Notes: generated from the letters alone by a model not told the origin. Positions 26,685 through 34,876 are shown, counted from the first letter of the stretch. The stretch: 39,837 nucleotides of DNA from Lachnospiraceae bacterium (GCA_017622795.1 JAGAQI010000109.1:1-39837), one strand, 5' to 3'. Numbers and translations are program-made.

Positions 26685-27569
26685 TGTTCACTTATTTGTT
26701 ATGGGTATCACTTGCTTGTCTGTAGTCAGACTTTTGCTGTCGTGATTTGTTGGGGGTGAGTGTAAAGTGGTTTGTTTTGAGTCTATATAGGTTGTTGGCA
26801 TTTTTATTCTTTGTCTTTATCCAATTTTTTATGTTTTGATTTTTTATTGCTTGTAGAAATACTCACTTACCACTTCCAATTTGATTTTGCTTGTTTAGAG
26901 TTATTTTGATATGTTGCCATCAGAGAATGCCGTGAGTTGTGCGCTTTTTCTTTGCCCCACTTTTCTGCGTGTAAAAATTGTGTGTGCTTTTTTCTGAAAA
27001 AAGCAACGGAAAATACAAACGCTATTATAAAAATGCTTGTTTTAGCCTGAAAATAGGGGCTTTTGAAAAAAATAAATAATTGGTGGGTGTGTGCTTTTTT
27101 TCTGTCTTGGGGTTGTGGATGATTTATAAGCGTGCTGTTTCTGCGATTGTAGCATAACCACCAAATTAGCCCCTGCAAATTCGTCACTTTATCCCTTGAA
27201 TTGATTCTTTGCAAATGTTATAACACACACCAACCGTTCGTAAAGCTGTCAAAAAGTTCATTTCTTTCGTATTTGCCCATTTAGCCCTTTTATGGTGCTT
27301 GTGGCAAATACCTTGGCTGGCTTCGAAAAAAGCCGACACGGGGCAACACACGCTGTCACTTTTGGCTCGGTGTTGGTTTCCGTCTTTTCCTGCGGAGCTA
27401 CTGGCTCGGTACTGGGGAGTTCGGAATACCATGGATTGGCGAACTATATGATTTCGGGCTGAAAAATGGTTCGAATAAGTGTCTGTAAGGAGTTTGCGGA
27501 GGTTCGTGTGGTGTATGGACTTTTACGGGCGGTTTGAAATCAAATATTTATGGAAAGGTGGCGTTATTT
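26685..27569. other. 885-bp region without a convincing gene
   Basis: AT-rich, T-rich on the plus strand. It contains a hairpin GCTTTTTTC / AAAAAGC (26986-27004), and a short duplicated GGCTCGGT (about 27363 and 27411). A minus-strand frame around 27270-27430 reads a Pro/Thr/Glu-rich peptide (SELPSTEPVAPQEKTETN) ending in KGLNGQIRKK, and could be the remnant of a larger protein. It could hold an origin (replication or transfer) or decayed genes; nothing decisive is seen. Confidence 0.35.
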
Positions 27570-28175
27570 ATGCAGAGCAAACAATTTGGCTATGCAAGGG
27601 TTTCTACTTCTCATCAGAACACTGATAGGCAGGTAGCTGCTCTTGTGGAGTATGGAGTTGAAGAAAGGGACATCATAGTTGATTATCAAAGTGGTAAGGA
27701 CTTTAACAGAAAAGGATATCTTTCGTTAAGAGATAATATGCTTCGCTCTGGCGATACATTAGTATTCAGCGAACTTGACCGCATGGGTAGGAATAAAACC
27801 ATGATTAAAGAAGAATTGCAGTGGTTTAAGGCTAATGGCATTAGAGTAAAGGTATTAAATATTCCGACAACGCTTATTGATATCGAGGGGAATGATTGGG
27901 TGCTTGAGATGGTCTCTAATATTTTGATAGAGGTTTTGTCTACCATAGCGGAAGAGGAACGTGTGAAGAACCATCAACGACAAGCAGAAGGCATTGCTTC
28001 GGCAAAGGCTAAGGGTGTAGTCTTTGGTAGACCTACGGTGAAGAAACCTGAGAACTATGAGAATATAATGCAACGGGTAACCAATGGAGAGATTACTGCT
28101 GTTCAAGCGATGCAACTTATGGGCATTCACAAAACGACATTCTATAAGTTGAAAAAATTGTATTGGAAACAGTAA
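27570..28175 (+). CDS. Small serine recombinase (resolvase/invertase family)
   Basis: 201 residues; the ATG at 27570 has AAAGGTGG 8 nt upstream. FGYARVSTSHQNTDRQ carries the catalytic serine (about Ser11), FSELDRMGRNKTMIKEEL the conserved arginines, and a C-terminal helix-turn-helix (ITAVQAMQLMGIHKTTFYKLKK) binds DNA. Family members resolve cointegrates or invert segments. It is a different type from the large recombinase at the element end, so it probably does something other than integration, e.g. dimer resolution or an internal inversion. No inversion repeats were found nearby. Confidence 0.9.
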   Translation: MQSKQFGYARVSTSHQNTDRQVAALVEYGVEERDIIVDYQSGKDFNRKGYLSLRDNMLRSGDTLVFSELDRMGRNKTMIKEELQWFKANGIRVKVLNIPTTLIDIEGNDWVLEMVSNILIEVLSTIAEEERVKNHQRQAEGIASAKAKGVVFGRPTVKKPENYENIMQRVTNGEITAVQAMQLMGIHKTTFYKLKKLYWKQ

Positions 28176-28232
28176 AGAATTTTGCCATCGGATAACATGG
28201 TATTAAATTTATTTTTTTGGAGGTGTATTTTA

Positions 28233-28655
28233 TTGTATCAGTTAAAGAATTGGGTTTTGTATTTATGGAATGAAAGACATGGTGTTGCTTTTGGAATGGT
28301 TTATAATAATCCAAGGTTTCCACAAGGACATGAGATTCAAACTTCTGTGATAGAAAAAATAGTGATTGAGGAAGAACAGGGACAATTATGTATTGTTACA
28401 CGCTCAGGAAGTCATTATTGTTTGAAGTTTTCAGAAATGAACTTTGATGCCATTGAAAAAATAAGAGCTTGTTTGGCTGTGTATAATATTTCTGCGGAAA
28501 TTTTTGATAAATGCGTAGAATGTATACAAAGGTATAAGAAAGATGCATTAAAAGAGGTAATTTCAAAACTACATGGAGAGGGATTGTTTACTCCTGATTG
28601 TGTCGAGGGAGAGTCTGCACATTTAGATTTTGACGAGGAGGGTATTGATGAATGA
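28233..28655 (+). CDS. Element protein of unknown function (140 residues, TTG start)
   Basis: TTG at 28233 is preceded by GGAGGTG with 9-10 nt spacing; the ATG 51 nt upstream has no site. Beta-rich N-terminal part (LKNWVLYLWNERHGVAFGMVY; IEKIVIEEEQGQLCIVTRSG), then helical, ending in an acidic tail (FDEEGIDE). Its TGA overlaps the next ATG (ATGA). Not recognised. Confidence 0.6.
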   Translation: MYQLKNWVLYLWNERHGVAFGMVYNNPRFPQGHEIQTSVIEKIVIEEEQGQLCIVTRSGSHYCLKFSEMNFDAIEKIRACLAVYNISAEIFDKCVECIQRYKKDALKEVISKLHGEGLFTPDCVEGESAHLDFDEEGIDE

Positions 28656-28978
28656 GTAAGCAATTGATTTCTGTGCAATTTTATGTGCCTAGGGTTAATA
28701 ATAAAATGGAGAAGATTGAGTATAGTGCCTACCGGGAGGAATTATTGGCTATGCTGAAATCACAGGGGGTATCAGACGTTAAAAGCTTTATTGAAACGAA
28801 GCAAATTGATGATATCTGCTTCGAAGAGGAGCTTTTGAATCTAAAGTGTAATGCTCTTGTTGTACAAGGGTTGGTAGATGAATATAAACGATTAGTTACA
28901 AAATATCATGCTGTGTTTAAACATAATTTTTATGTATATAGGATTGGAGATACAAGTCATACTTTTTGCCCTGAATAA
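28652..28978 (+). CDS. Element protein of unknown function (108 residues)
   Basis: Starts within the ATGA overlap of the preceding gene, so it is translationally coupled and likely works with it. Mixed alpha/beta text (LISVQFYVPRVNNKMEKIEY; YREELLAMLKSQGVSDVKSF). Strong terminator 20 nt after. Not recognised. Confidence 0.6.
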   Translation: MSKQLISVQFYVPRVNNKMEKIEYSAYREELLAMLKSQGVSDVKSFIETKQIDDICFEEELLNLKCNALVVQGLVDEYKRLVTKYHAVFKHNFYVYRIGDTSHTFCPE

Positions 28979-28999
28979 TAAAACAGCGATATGTAGATT

Positions 29000-29044
29000 A
29001 TCCAACGAAAAGTCCTAATGAAGGATGCTTCGTTGGATATTTTT
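29000..29044 (+). terminator. Strong Rho-independent terminator
   Basis: Perfect ATCCAACGAA (29000-29009) / TTCGTTGGAT (29029-29038) with ATTTTTA following. It isolates the recombinase operon from upstream genes. Confidence 0.85.
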
Positions 29045-29155
29045 AAATTACAATCTGCCTGATGTCCTCCAAGTATGCAATATGCTTTTACTTTTGGCGG
29101 TAATGGCTGTTTTTCCCTAAATGCTTTCATTTCAAGTGAAGCTGTAATCTGGGGA

Positions 29156-29192
29156 ATACGCAGTATCAATTTTGCGGGAGGATACTGCGTAT
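29156..29192 (+). promoter_or_regulatory. Perfect 12-bp inverted repeat over the start of the recombinase operon
   Basis: ATACGCAGTATC (29156-29167) and GATACTGCGTAT (29181-29192) flank a 13-nt loop that contains the GGGAG ribosome binding site. The last two stem bases are the AU of the start codon at 29191. As RNA it could hold the start region in a hairpin; as DNA it is a candidate operator. Confidence 0.7.
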
Positions 29193-29424
29193 GTGTGCAA
29201 GTGACAAGCCAAGAAGGAATATAAATGCTAAGATGGAGCATTTAGAAGGTGAAATCATCGAAACAGGTATGAGTCAGGTAGTTCAGTGTATTAATAATGG
29301 GAAATACACGTTTACGCTTCAGTATGAAAATACGAAGCCAGAAGATGATGAAGAGATTAATAATGATATAAAATCCATTATGTTATCTCTTATCTTAAAT
29401 ACTTTAGAAAAGGAGAGTAAGTAG
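29191..29424 (+). CDS. Small recombinase-associated protein (77 residues)
   Basis: GGGAG lies upstream of the ATG inside the inverted-repeat loop. The gene ends 1 nt before the large recombinase start, so the two are coupled. Pattern: a short strand region (QCINNGKYTFTLQYENTK) followed by an acidic/basic helix (NDIKSIMLSLILNTLEKESK). Size and place resemble the small proteins that accompany TnpX-like recombinases; it might be a directionality factor (inference). The start lacks a second candidate, so this call depends on the hairpin's site. Confidence 0.55.
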   Translation: MCASDKPRRNINAKMEHLEGEIIETGMSQVVQCINNGKYTFTLQYENTKPEDDEEINNDIKSIMLSLILNTLEKESK

Positions 29425-29425
29425 T

Positions 29426-31150
29426 ATGCAGGATATGTTACGAGTAAGAATTTTGCTTCGTGTTTCTTCTACGGGGCAGTTGGATGCAGATGGTGACTTG
29501 GGAACACAACGCGCCATTGTACTTAATTATGTGAAACAAATGGCAGGCAATGGCTGGGTCTATGATGAGGCAGACCCTGCTTCGGAGTACTATGAAGGAG
29601 CTAATTCAGGCTATAAAAATCCTGTGGAGAAGCGAGAGGTTCTTCAGCAGATTAAACGGGATGCGAAGAAGAAGCAGTTTGATATTTTAGTGTGCTATAA
29701 GGATGACAGAATTGGTAGAAAGTCTGACGAGGTTCCTATGTATATAAAGGAACTTGCAAAGTATGGCGTAGAGGTTTATACAGTAAAGGATGGTTGTATT
29801 ACTCCTCATAATCGTACAGAGGCGTTAATGAACTCGATTCGTTATTGGCATGCGGAGGGGAGTAGTGAGGATACTGGTCAGAGAGTAAGGGATACCGCCA
29901 TTGAGAACGTGAAAAAAGGGCGTAACATGGGTGGTAAGGCTCCGTATGGTTATACCTTGGAATTTTCAGGGGAACTTAGCAAGCATCAAAGAGCTTTAAA
30001 GAAGAAGGTAAAGGTTCCTGAGCGTGTTAAAATTGTATTGAAGATTTATGACTTGGCTATTACAAAGGGGTATGGGGCATTTAAGATTGCAAAAATCTTA
30101 AATGAAGATGAATACTATAGAAGCATGGCACCTAACGGAGAGCATTGGAGAACTGGGACTGTAGGTGATATTTTGAAAAATCCAATCTACACGGGCTATG
30201 AAGCGTATAATAGGCGTACCCATACAGGGGAGTCACTTACACGTCTTAGCAGAGAGGAATGGGTGCTTTCTGAGGTTTGTAATGAAGAATTAAAGATTAT
30301 GGAGGTAGAATACTGGGAAAAGGCACAGGTAATCCGCGAGAAGCGTAAGTCTGTGATAGATGCCCGTGTGGAGGTGCATAGGGAAAGAGATGGTTATGTT
30401 CCGCAGAGTACATCTGGTAGCCTGCCTCTGATTGATGTGGCATGTTGTGCCTGCTGTGGAAGAAAGCTTACTAATGGCAGTAAATATAATTATTGGACTA
30501 CGAAGGATGGAGAGCATCGTAAGAGTCTGGTGCGCTATTATAGATGTCAGACTAAGCATGCGGCTACTCCATGTGAGGGGATTGGAAATGTCAGAGCAGA
30601 TGATTTGGAAGAGGTAGTATATGGCTTTGTAAAGGAGTATCTTGGTGTACTTGAAGATAATTCTATGGTGCTTGAAAAGGTGAAGGCAACTAGGAATTTA
30701 GAGCGTGAAAACGACAAGCGGCGTTTGAAGAACCTGCAGAAGAAGGTTAAGGATATTGAGGAAGATACAAAGACGCTACAGGAGTTCCTGCCTAAGGTAT
30801 TAAGAGGGGAAATGCCTCTTTCCATCGAAATGTTTCAGGAGCAGTTAAATGGCATGGAGGTAAAGCGTAAGGCTGTACTTGAGGAAATGCATACATTGTC
30901 TGTTAAGATTGCCAATACAAAGGAGGCGGAGCTTCAGACAGAACAGCTGCTGTGCCAGCTTCCTACATGGAAGGATGTGTTTGATAAGGCGGATTATGCT
31001 ACGAAGCAGATGCTGGTAAACAGATTGATTGAGAAGGTGGAAGTGTCGAGAGACAGTGTGAAGGTGTGCGTGAGAATTAACCTTGAGGAGTTTTTCTCCC
31101 GAATGAGTGGTGGTTTTCCTACCATTCCGTGTAAACCCGGTTCAGCGTGA
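29426..31150 (+). CDS. Large serine recombinase (element integrase/excisionase)
   Basis: 574 residues in the integrated form. AAAGGAG stands before the ATG. Resolvase catalytic domain about 6-155: LLRVSSTGQ with the nucleophile serine (Ser14), YKDDRIGRKSDEV arginines. Recombinase domain about 165-290 (GKAPYGYTLEF; ILNEDEYYRS; GDILKNPIYTGYEAYNRR). Zinc ribbon about 338-383 (CCACCGRKL, RCQTKHAATPCEG), then a long coiled coil (about 415-510). These are the parts of TnpX/SpoIVCA/phiC31-type enzymes that recombine attP with attB by paired dinucleotide exchange. The last eight residues (IPCKPGSA) are encoded by chromosomal DNA beyond the core; in the circular form they would be replaced by a 47-residue tail. 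Confidence 0.95.
   Translation: MQDMLRVRILLRVSSTGQLDADGDLGTQRAIVLNYVKQMAGNGWVYDEADPASEYYEGANSGYKNPVEKREVLQQIKRDAKKKQFDILVCYKDDRIGRKSDEVPMYIKELAKYGVEVYTVKDGCITPHNRTEALMNSIRYWHAEGSSEDTGQRVRDTAIENVKKGRNMGGKAPYGYTLEFSGELSKHQRALKKKVKVPERVKIVLKIYDLAITKGYGAFKIAKILNEDEYYRSMAPNGEHWRTGTVGDILKNPIYTGYEAYNRRTHTGESLTRLSREEWVLSEVCNEELKIMEVEYWEKAQVIREKRKSVIDARVEVHRERDGYVPQSTSGSLPLIDVACCACCGRKLTNGSKYNYWTTKDGEHRKSLVRYYRCQTKHAATPCEGIGNVRADDLEEVVYGFVKEYLGVLEDNSMVLEKVKATRNLERENDKRRLKNLQKKVKDIEEDTKTLQEFLPKVLRGEMPLSIEMFQEQLNGMEVKRKAVLEEMHTLSVKIANTKEAELQTEQLLCQLPTWKDVFDKADYATKQMLVNRLIEKVEVSRDSVKVCVRINLEEFFSRMSGGFPTIPCKPGSA
31120..31124. other. Attachment core, right junction (attR)
   Basis: TACCA. On the element side GTGGT (31107-31111) and CCCGAAT (31098-31104) form the left half of the attP palindrome; on the chromosome side the 5' half of the interrupted gene continues. 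Confidence 0.88.
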
Positions 31151-31811
31151 AGGATAAAATAGCCAGGATGTTGGCATAAATGGTGGATTCCGGCCAGGTG
31201 GCATAGATTTCGCTGGAGGCAACGTTTTTGATGTAGTCACGATAACGGACGGTATAATTCTTTGCATTACGGTTATTCGGTGTACCGTCGTGGACGACAA
31301 CAAACTCCGGAATAACAACACTGGGAAGAACAATTTCGCCGGAAGAAGTGTTTTCTTTTACTTCTGCCTCGGCAATTTTTGGAGGATAGGAACCGTAGAG
31401 GGTATGGTCAGGAATTATAAATTCTTCCACCGTATCCGGAAGACCGGCAGGGCTTGGGAGTAACTGTACCTGTTGTTTGGCGGTAACACCGGCTAAAATT
31501 TCTGCGCCGGAAATGCGGATTGGTTCATACCCCGGGGCAGAAATGTCCAAAATATATTCGCTGTAAGGACGTACGTCAGAAGGCGTTTGGCTTAATTCAT
31601 AGGGTGGGGCAGGAAGATTGATAAACGGGGTAAAACCGGAGGAGTCGGTGCGGAGTACTTCAACGGGGCGGGAGGGGTTATCTAACGAAGTGATGGAAAT
31701 GGTGGCTTCTGCAATCGGGAAGTTGGTGCTGATGTCAGTTAATTCCGCTTGAAAACCACCTTCTGTGTCCGAAAAAGTTTCTGTTGTGACCGGATAAATA
31801 AGACGATGCAT
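31120..31811 (-). pseudogene. SpoIID-like/peptidoglycan-binding protein, 5' half (split by element)
   Basis: 229 codons plus the Trp codon from ATG 31811 (AGGAG 6 nt upstream; MHRLIYPVTTETFSD). It contains a carboxypeptidase-regulatory/transthyretin-like beta domain (about 10-95: FQAELTDISTNFPIAEATIS; ILDISAPGYEPIRISG), a linker and the start of the SpoIID-like domain (YTVRYRDYIKNVASSEIYAT; LAILSFTLNRVYTEW). In the integrated state the frame ends in a TAG created at the junction (TGG TAG), giving a truncated 230-residue protein without the peptidoglycan-binding domain. The intact family member is a clostridial wall protein. Confidence 0.9.
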
Positions 31812-31838
31812 GAAAACTCCTAAAAAGAGCATTATGTT

Positions 31839-31866
31839 TACTATATGTAACGGAACCGGAATTGGT
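31839..31866 (-). promoter_or_regulatory. Sigma-K-type promoter candidate for the interrupted gene
   Basis: On the minus strand AC (31865-31866), 17 nt, then CATATAGTA (31839-31847), matching the B. subtilis sigma-K pattern AC-N17-CATAnnnTA. The -10 ends 28 nt before the ATG, the right distance. The motif is short, so a chance match is possible. Confidence 0.5.
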
Positions 31867-31878
31867 GAAAAATTATAT

Positions 31879-31906
31879 TTGCATATAAGTAAAAAAGTGA
31901 TATAAT
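31879..31906 (+). promoter_or_regulatory. Sigma-A promoter for apt
   Basis: TTGCAT (31879-31884), 16 nt, TATAAT (31901-31906), 89 nt before the apt ATG. Confidence 0.75.
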
Positions 31907-31994
31907 GAAAGATATTAATATGTATTATTATGCCGTTTTGTGGTTAAAGGATTGAAAACGGAGTAAATAATTTTAAATGGTGAGGTATATCATT

Positions 31995-32519
31995 ATGAAG
32001 AGAGTAGAAGATTATGTAAGAACTATCCCTGATTTTCCGGAGCCGGGTATTATGTTCCGTGATGTTACCAGCGTTTTGCAGGATGCAGACGGACTGCAGC
32101 TTGCTATTCAGGGGGTAGAAGATTTACTTAAAGGTTTAGAATTTGATGCGGTGGTTGGTCCGGAATCCAGAGGTTTTATTTTTGGTGTGCCGGTGGCTTA
32201 TAATTTAAAGAAGTCTTTTATTCCGGTGCGTAAAAAGGGTAAGCTTCCATGCGAAACAATTGAAAGAACCTATGACTTAGAGTATGGTACGGCAACTATC
32301 GAAATGCATAAAGATGCTATTAAACCTGGTCAGAAGGTAGTTATTGTAGATGACCTGATTGCAACCGGCGGTACCATCGAGGCTATCACAAAGCTGGTGG
32401 AAGAGCTTGGCGGTGAAGTGGTAAAAATTGTATTTTTAATGGAATTAGAAGGTTTAAACGGACGAGAAAAGCTTCAGGGCTATGATGTGGATTCTGTAAT
32501 TAAGTATCCGGGCAAATAA
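31995..32519 (+). CDS. apt: Adenine phosphoribosyltransferase
   Basis: 174 residues; the ATG at 31995 follows GTGAGGT with about 9-nt spacing, and the GTG at 31977 is an unneeded extension. It makes AMP from adenine and PRPP in purine salvage. The PRPP loop VVIVDDLIATGGTIEA is present, with FRDVTSVLQD near the start and VVGPESRGFIFG as the base-binding region. In Firmicutes apt commonly precedes rel, as here. Confidence 0.95.
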   Translation: MKRVEDYVRTIPDFPEPGIMFRDVTSVLQDADGLQLAIQGVEDLLKGLEFDAVVGPESRGFIFGVPVAYNLKKSFIPVRKKGKLPCETIERTYDLEYGTATIEMHKDAIKPGQKVVIVDDLIATGGTIEAITKLVEELGGEVVKIVFLMELEGLNGREKLQGYDVDSVIKYPGK

Positions 32520-32572
32520 TTTAGTTTCAGCTTCAACATACTACTTACAAAGGCATAAGGTGCGGTGAATAT

Positions 32573-34876
32573 ATGGCAGAACAGGAAGCAAAAAGAAAAG
32601 GCATAGTAATCAAAAAGGCAATTGAAGAAAAGTCATTGAGTATGCCTGTGGGTTTCACAGACCCGGAAGACTTGTATAAAAAACTGATAGATACGGTGTA
32701 TGAATACCGGCCGGGAACGGATATTTCCATGATTGAAAAGGCATATCGTCTTGCATATGATATGCACAAGGATCAAAAAAGAAAATCCGGAGAGCCGTAT
32801 ATCATTCATCCTCTTTGCGTTGCCATTACACTGGCAGAACTGGAGCTGGATAAGGAAACCATCGTGGCAGGTATTCTGCATGATGTGGTGGAAGATACGG
32901 ATTTTACCATGGAAGATGTGGCACGGGAATTCAGTGACGAAATTGCTTTGCTGGTAGACGGTGTTACAAAACTGACCCAGTTGAATTATGATGCAGATAA
33001 AATTGAGCTTCAGGCAGAAAATTTGCGTAAGATGTTCCTTGCTATGGCAAAGGATATCCGGGTTATTATGATTAAGCTTGCAGACCGTCTTCATAATCAG
33101 CGTACCATGCAGTTCCAAAGTCCGGAAAAGCAGAAGGAAAAATCCAGAGAGACCATGGACATTTATGCACCTTTGGCCCAGCGTCTCGGTATTTCCAAAA
33201 TTAAGATTGAATTGGATGATTTATCCCTAAAATATTTAGAGCCTGAAATATATAAAGAACTGGCTGAAAAAATTGCCCTGCGTAAATCTGACAGAGAGGC
33301 ATTTGTGTCAGGTATTATTGATGCGGTAGCGGAAAAAATTTCCGAGTACGGTATTGATGCACAAATCGACGGAAGAATCAAACATTTTTTCAGTATTTAT
33401 AAAAAAATGAAAAACCAGAACAAGACACTGGATCAGATTTATGATTTGTTCGCAGTCCGCGTACTGGTGGAAGATGTGAAGGATTGTTACGCGGTACTTG
33501 GTATTTTGCACGAAATGTATATCCCGATTCCGGGGCGCTTTAAAGATTACATTGCCATGCCAAAGCCGAATATGTACCAGTCCTTGCACACTACGCTGAT
33601 TGGTCCGAACGGAACACCGTTTGAAATCCAAATCAGAACTTATGAAATGCATAAAACGGCGGAATACGGTATTGCTGCCCATTGGAAGTATAAAGAGGCA
33701 CAGAATGGTGTAAAGTCAGATGCCAACGAAGAAGAAAAGCTGGCATGGTTACGCCAGATTCTGGAGTGGCAGCGTGATATGTCCGACAGTAAGGAGTTCC
33801 TTAGCGGACTTAAGAACGATTTGGACTTGTTCTCTGACAACGTATATTGCTTTACTCCTACCGGAGATGTTAAAAATTTACCGGCGGGATCTACCCCTGT
33901 GGATTTTGCTTATGCTATTCATAGTGCGGTGGGTAACAAAATGGTGGGAGCCAGAGTGAACGGTAAGCTGGTTACCTTTGACTATGTGTTACAAAACGGT
34001 GACCGGGTGGAAATTGTCACCTCCCAGAATTCCAAGGGACCGAGCCGTGACTGGTTGAGTGTAGTAAAAAGCACCCAGGCCAAAAATAAAATAAATCAGT
34101 GGTTTAAGTCAGAACTGAAAGATGACAGTATTCAGCACGGTAAGAATCTGTTAACTGCTTATTGTAAGGCAAAGGCAATTAAGCAGTCTGATATTACCAA
34201 GCCGGAATTTTTGGAAGTCTGCATGCGAAAGTATGGCTTCCGTGACTGGGATTCCGTTTTGGCAGCCATTGGACGGGGGGCCTTAAAAGAAGGCCAGATT
34301 GTCAATCGTTTGCTGGAAGAATACAACAAAAAGCAAAAGAAGGAAATGACGGATGAAAAGCTCATGGAATCCCTGCAGGAAGTACATGAGAAAAAGCTTC
34401 CGATCAGCGTGAAGGCCAAAACCGGCATCATGGTGCAGGGTATCGATGATGTGGCGGTACATTTCTCCAAGTGCTGTTCGCCGGTACCGGGTGATGAGAT
34501 TATCGGTTATGTTACCCGTGGCCGCGGTGTGTCCATTCATCGTACGGACTGTGTTAATGTTATTAACGCACCGGAAGAAGACCGAATCCGTTTTATTCCG
34601 GCAGAGTGGAACCGTCTCGAAGATAAGAGAGAAGATTTGTACTTTGCGGAAATTAATGTATTTGCCAATAACCGAAGTGGTGTCTTGTTAGATATTACGA
34701 AGATTTTGACGGAAAATAAAGTGGATATTTCCAACTTAAACAGCCGTGTCAGCAAGCAGGGAACTGCTACCATTACCATGGGATTTGAAGTACACGGAGC
34801 AGAACAGTTAAGCTATCTTATTACGAAAATCCGTCAGGTAGAAAGTGTGATTGATGTCGTCAGAACGACCGGCTGA
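32573..34876 (+). CDS. rel: Bifunctional (p)ppGpp synthetase/hydrolase Rel
   Basis: 767 residues, the long ribosome-associated form. HD hydrolase domain: YIIHPLCVA, ILHDVVEDT. Synthetase domain: GRFKDYIAMPKPNMYQSLHT with an RFKD motif (RxKD, the bifunctional type), and AEYGIAAHWKYK. TGS domain: DNVYCFTPTGDVKNLPAGSTPVDFAYAIH. Zinc-finger-like region: CCSPVPGDEIIGYVTRGRGVSIHRTDC. C-terminal ACT domain: INVFANNRSGVLLDITKILTEN. It makes the stringent-response alarmone when ribosomes meet uncharged tRNA and degrades it otherwise. All domains are intact. It follows apt by 53 nt. Confidence 0.96.
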   Translation: MAEQEAKRKGIVIKKAIEEKSLSMPVGFTDPEDLYKKLIDTVYEYRPGTDISMIEKAYRLAYDMHKDQKRKSGEPYIIHPLCVAITLAELELDKETIVAGILHDVVEDTDFTMEDVAREFSDEIALLVDGVTKLTQLNYDADKIELQAENLRKMFLAMAKDIRVIMIKLADRLHNQRTMQFQSPEKQKEKSRETMDIYAPLAQRLGISKIKIELDDLSLKYLEPEIYKELAEKIALRKSDREAFVSGIIDAVAEKISEYGIDAQIDGRIKHFFSIYKKMKNQNKTLDQIYDLFAVRVLVEDVKDCYAVLGILHEMYIPIPGRFKDYIAMPKPNMYQSLHTTLIGPNGTPFEIQIRTYEMHKTAEYGIAAHWKYKEAQNGVKSDANEEEKLAWLRQILEWQRDMSDSKEFLSGLKNDLDLFSDNVYCFTPTGDVKNLPAGSTPVDFAYAIHSAVGNKMVGARVNGKLVTFDYVLQNGDRVEIVTSQNSKGPSRDWLSVVKSTQAKNKINQWFKSELKDDSIQHGKNLLTAYCKAKAIKQSDITKPEFLEVCMRKYGFRDWDSVLAAIGRGALKEGQIVNRLLEEYNKKQKKEMTDEKLMESLQEVHEKKLPISVKAKTGIMVQGIDDVAVHFSKCCSPVPGDEIIGYVTRGRGVSIHRTDCVNVINAPEEDRIRFIPAEWNRLEDKREDLYFAEINVFANNRSGVLLDITKILTENKVDISNLNSRVSKQGTATITMGFEVHGAEQLSYLITKIRQVESVIDVVRTTG

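Larger units (their letters stand above)
17106..31124. mobile_element. ~14-kb integrated element (serine-recombinase type, skin-like)
   Basis: The boundaries come from the split gene and the 5-bp core TACCA at both ends (17106-17110, 31120-31124). One repeat unit plus core is 14,014 bp. The large serine recombinase is at the right end. Genes inside: adenine methylase-like, DUF262, DUF3846, DUF4314, an XRE repressor with operators, a small resolvase, a 544-residue unknown cargo protein and several unknown small proteins. There is no relaxase, VirB4/VirD4-like ATPase, capsid, terminase or lysis gene, so transfer, if any, needs a helper. Coding style differs from the flanks: AT-rich, frequent GTG/TTG starts. 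Whether it is an integrative mobilizable element, a decayed phage remnant or a developmental intervening element is open. Confidence 0.9.

Noticed and set aside
26867-27432. Two minus-strand frames (115 and 82 residues)
   Set aside because: No ribosome binding sites, low-quality composition; they overlap the T-rich gene-free region.
17106-31124. Complete prophage
   Set aside because: No capsid, portal, terminase, tail, lysis or replication gene is present in the 14 kb.
17106-31124. Integrative conjugative element
   Set aside because: No relaxase, coupling protein or type IV secretion gene is present.
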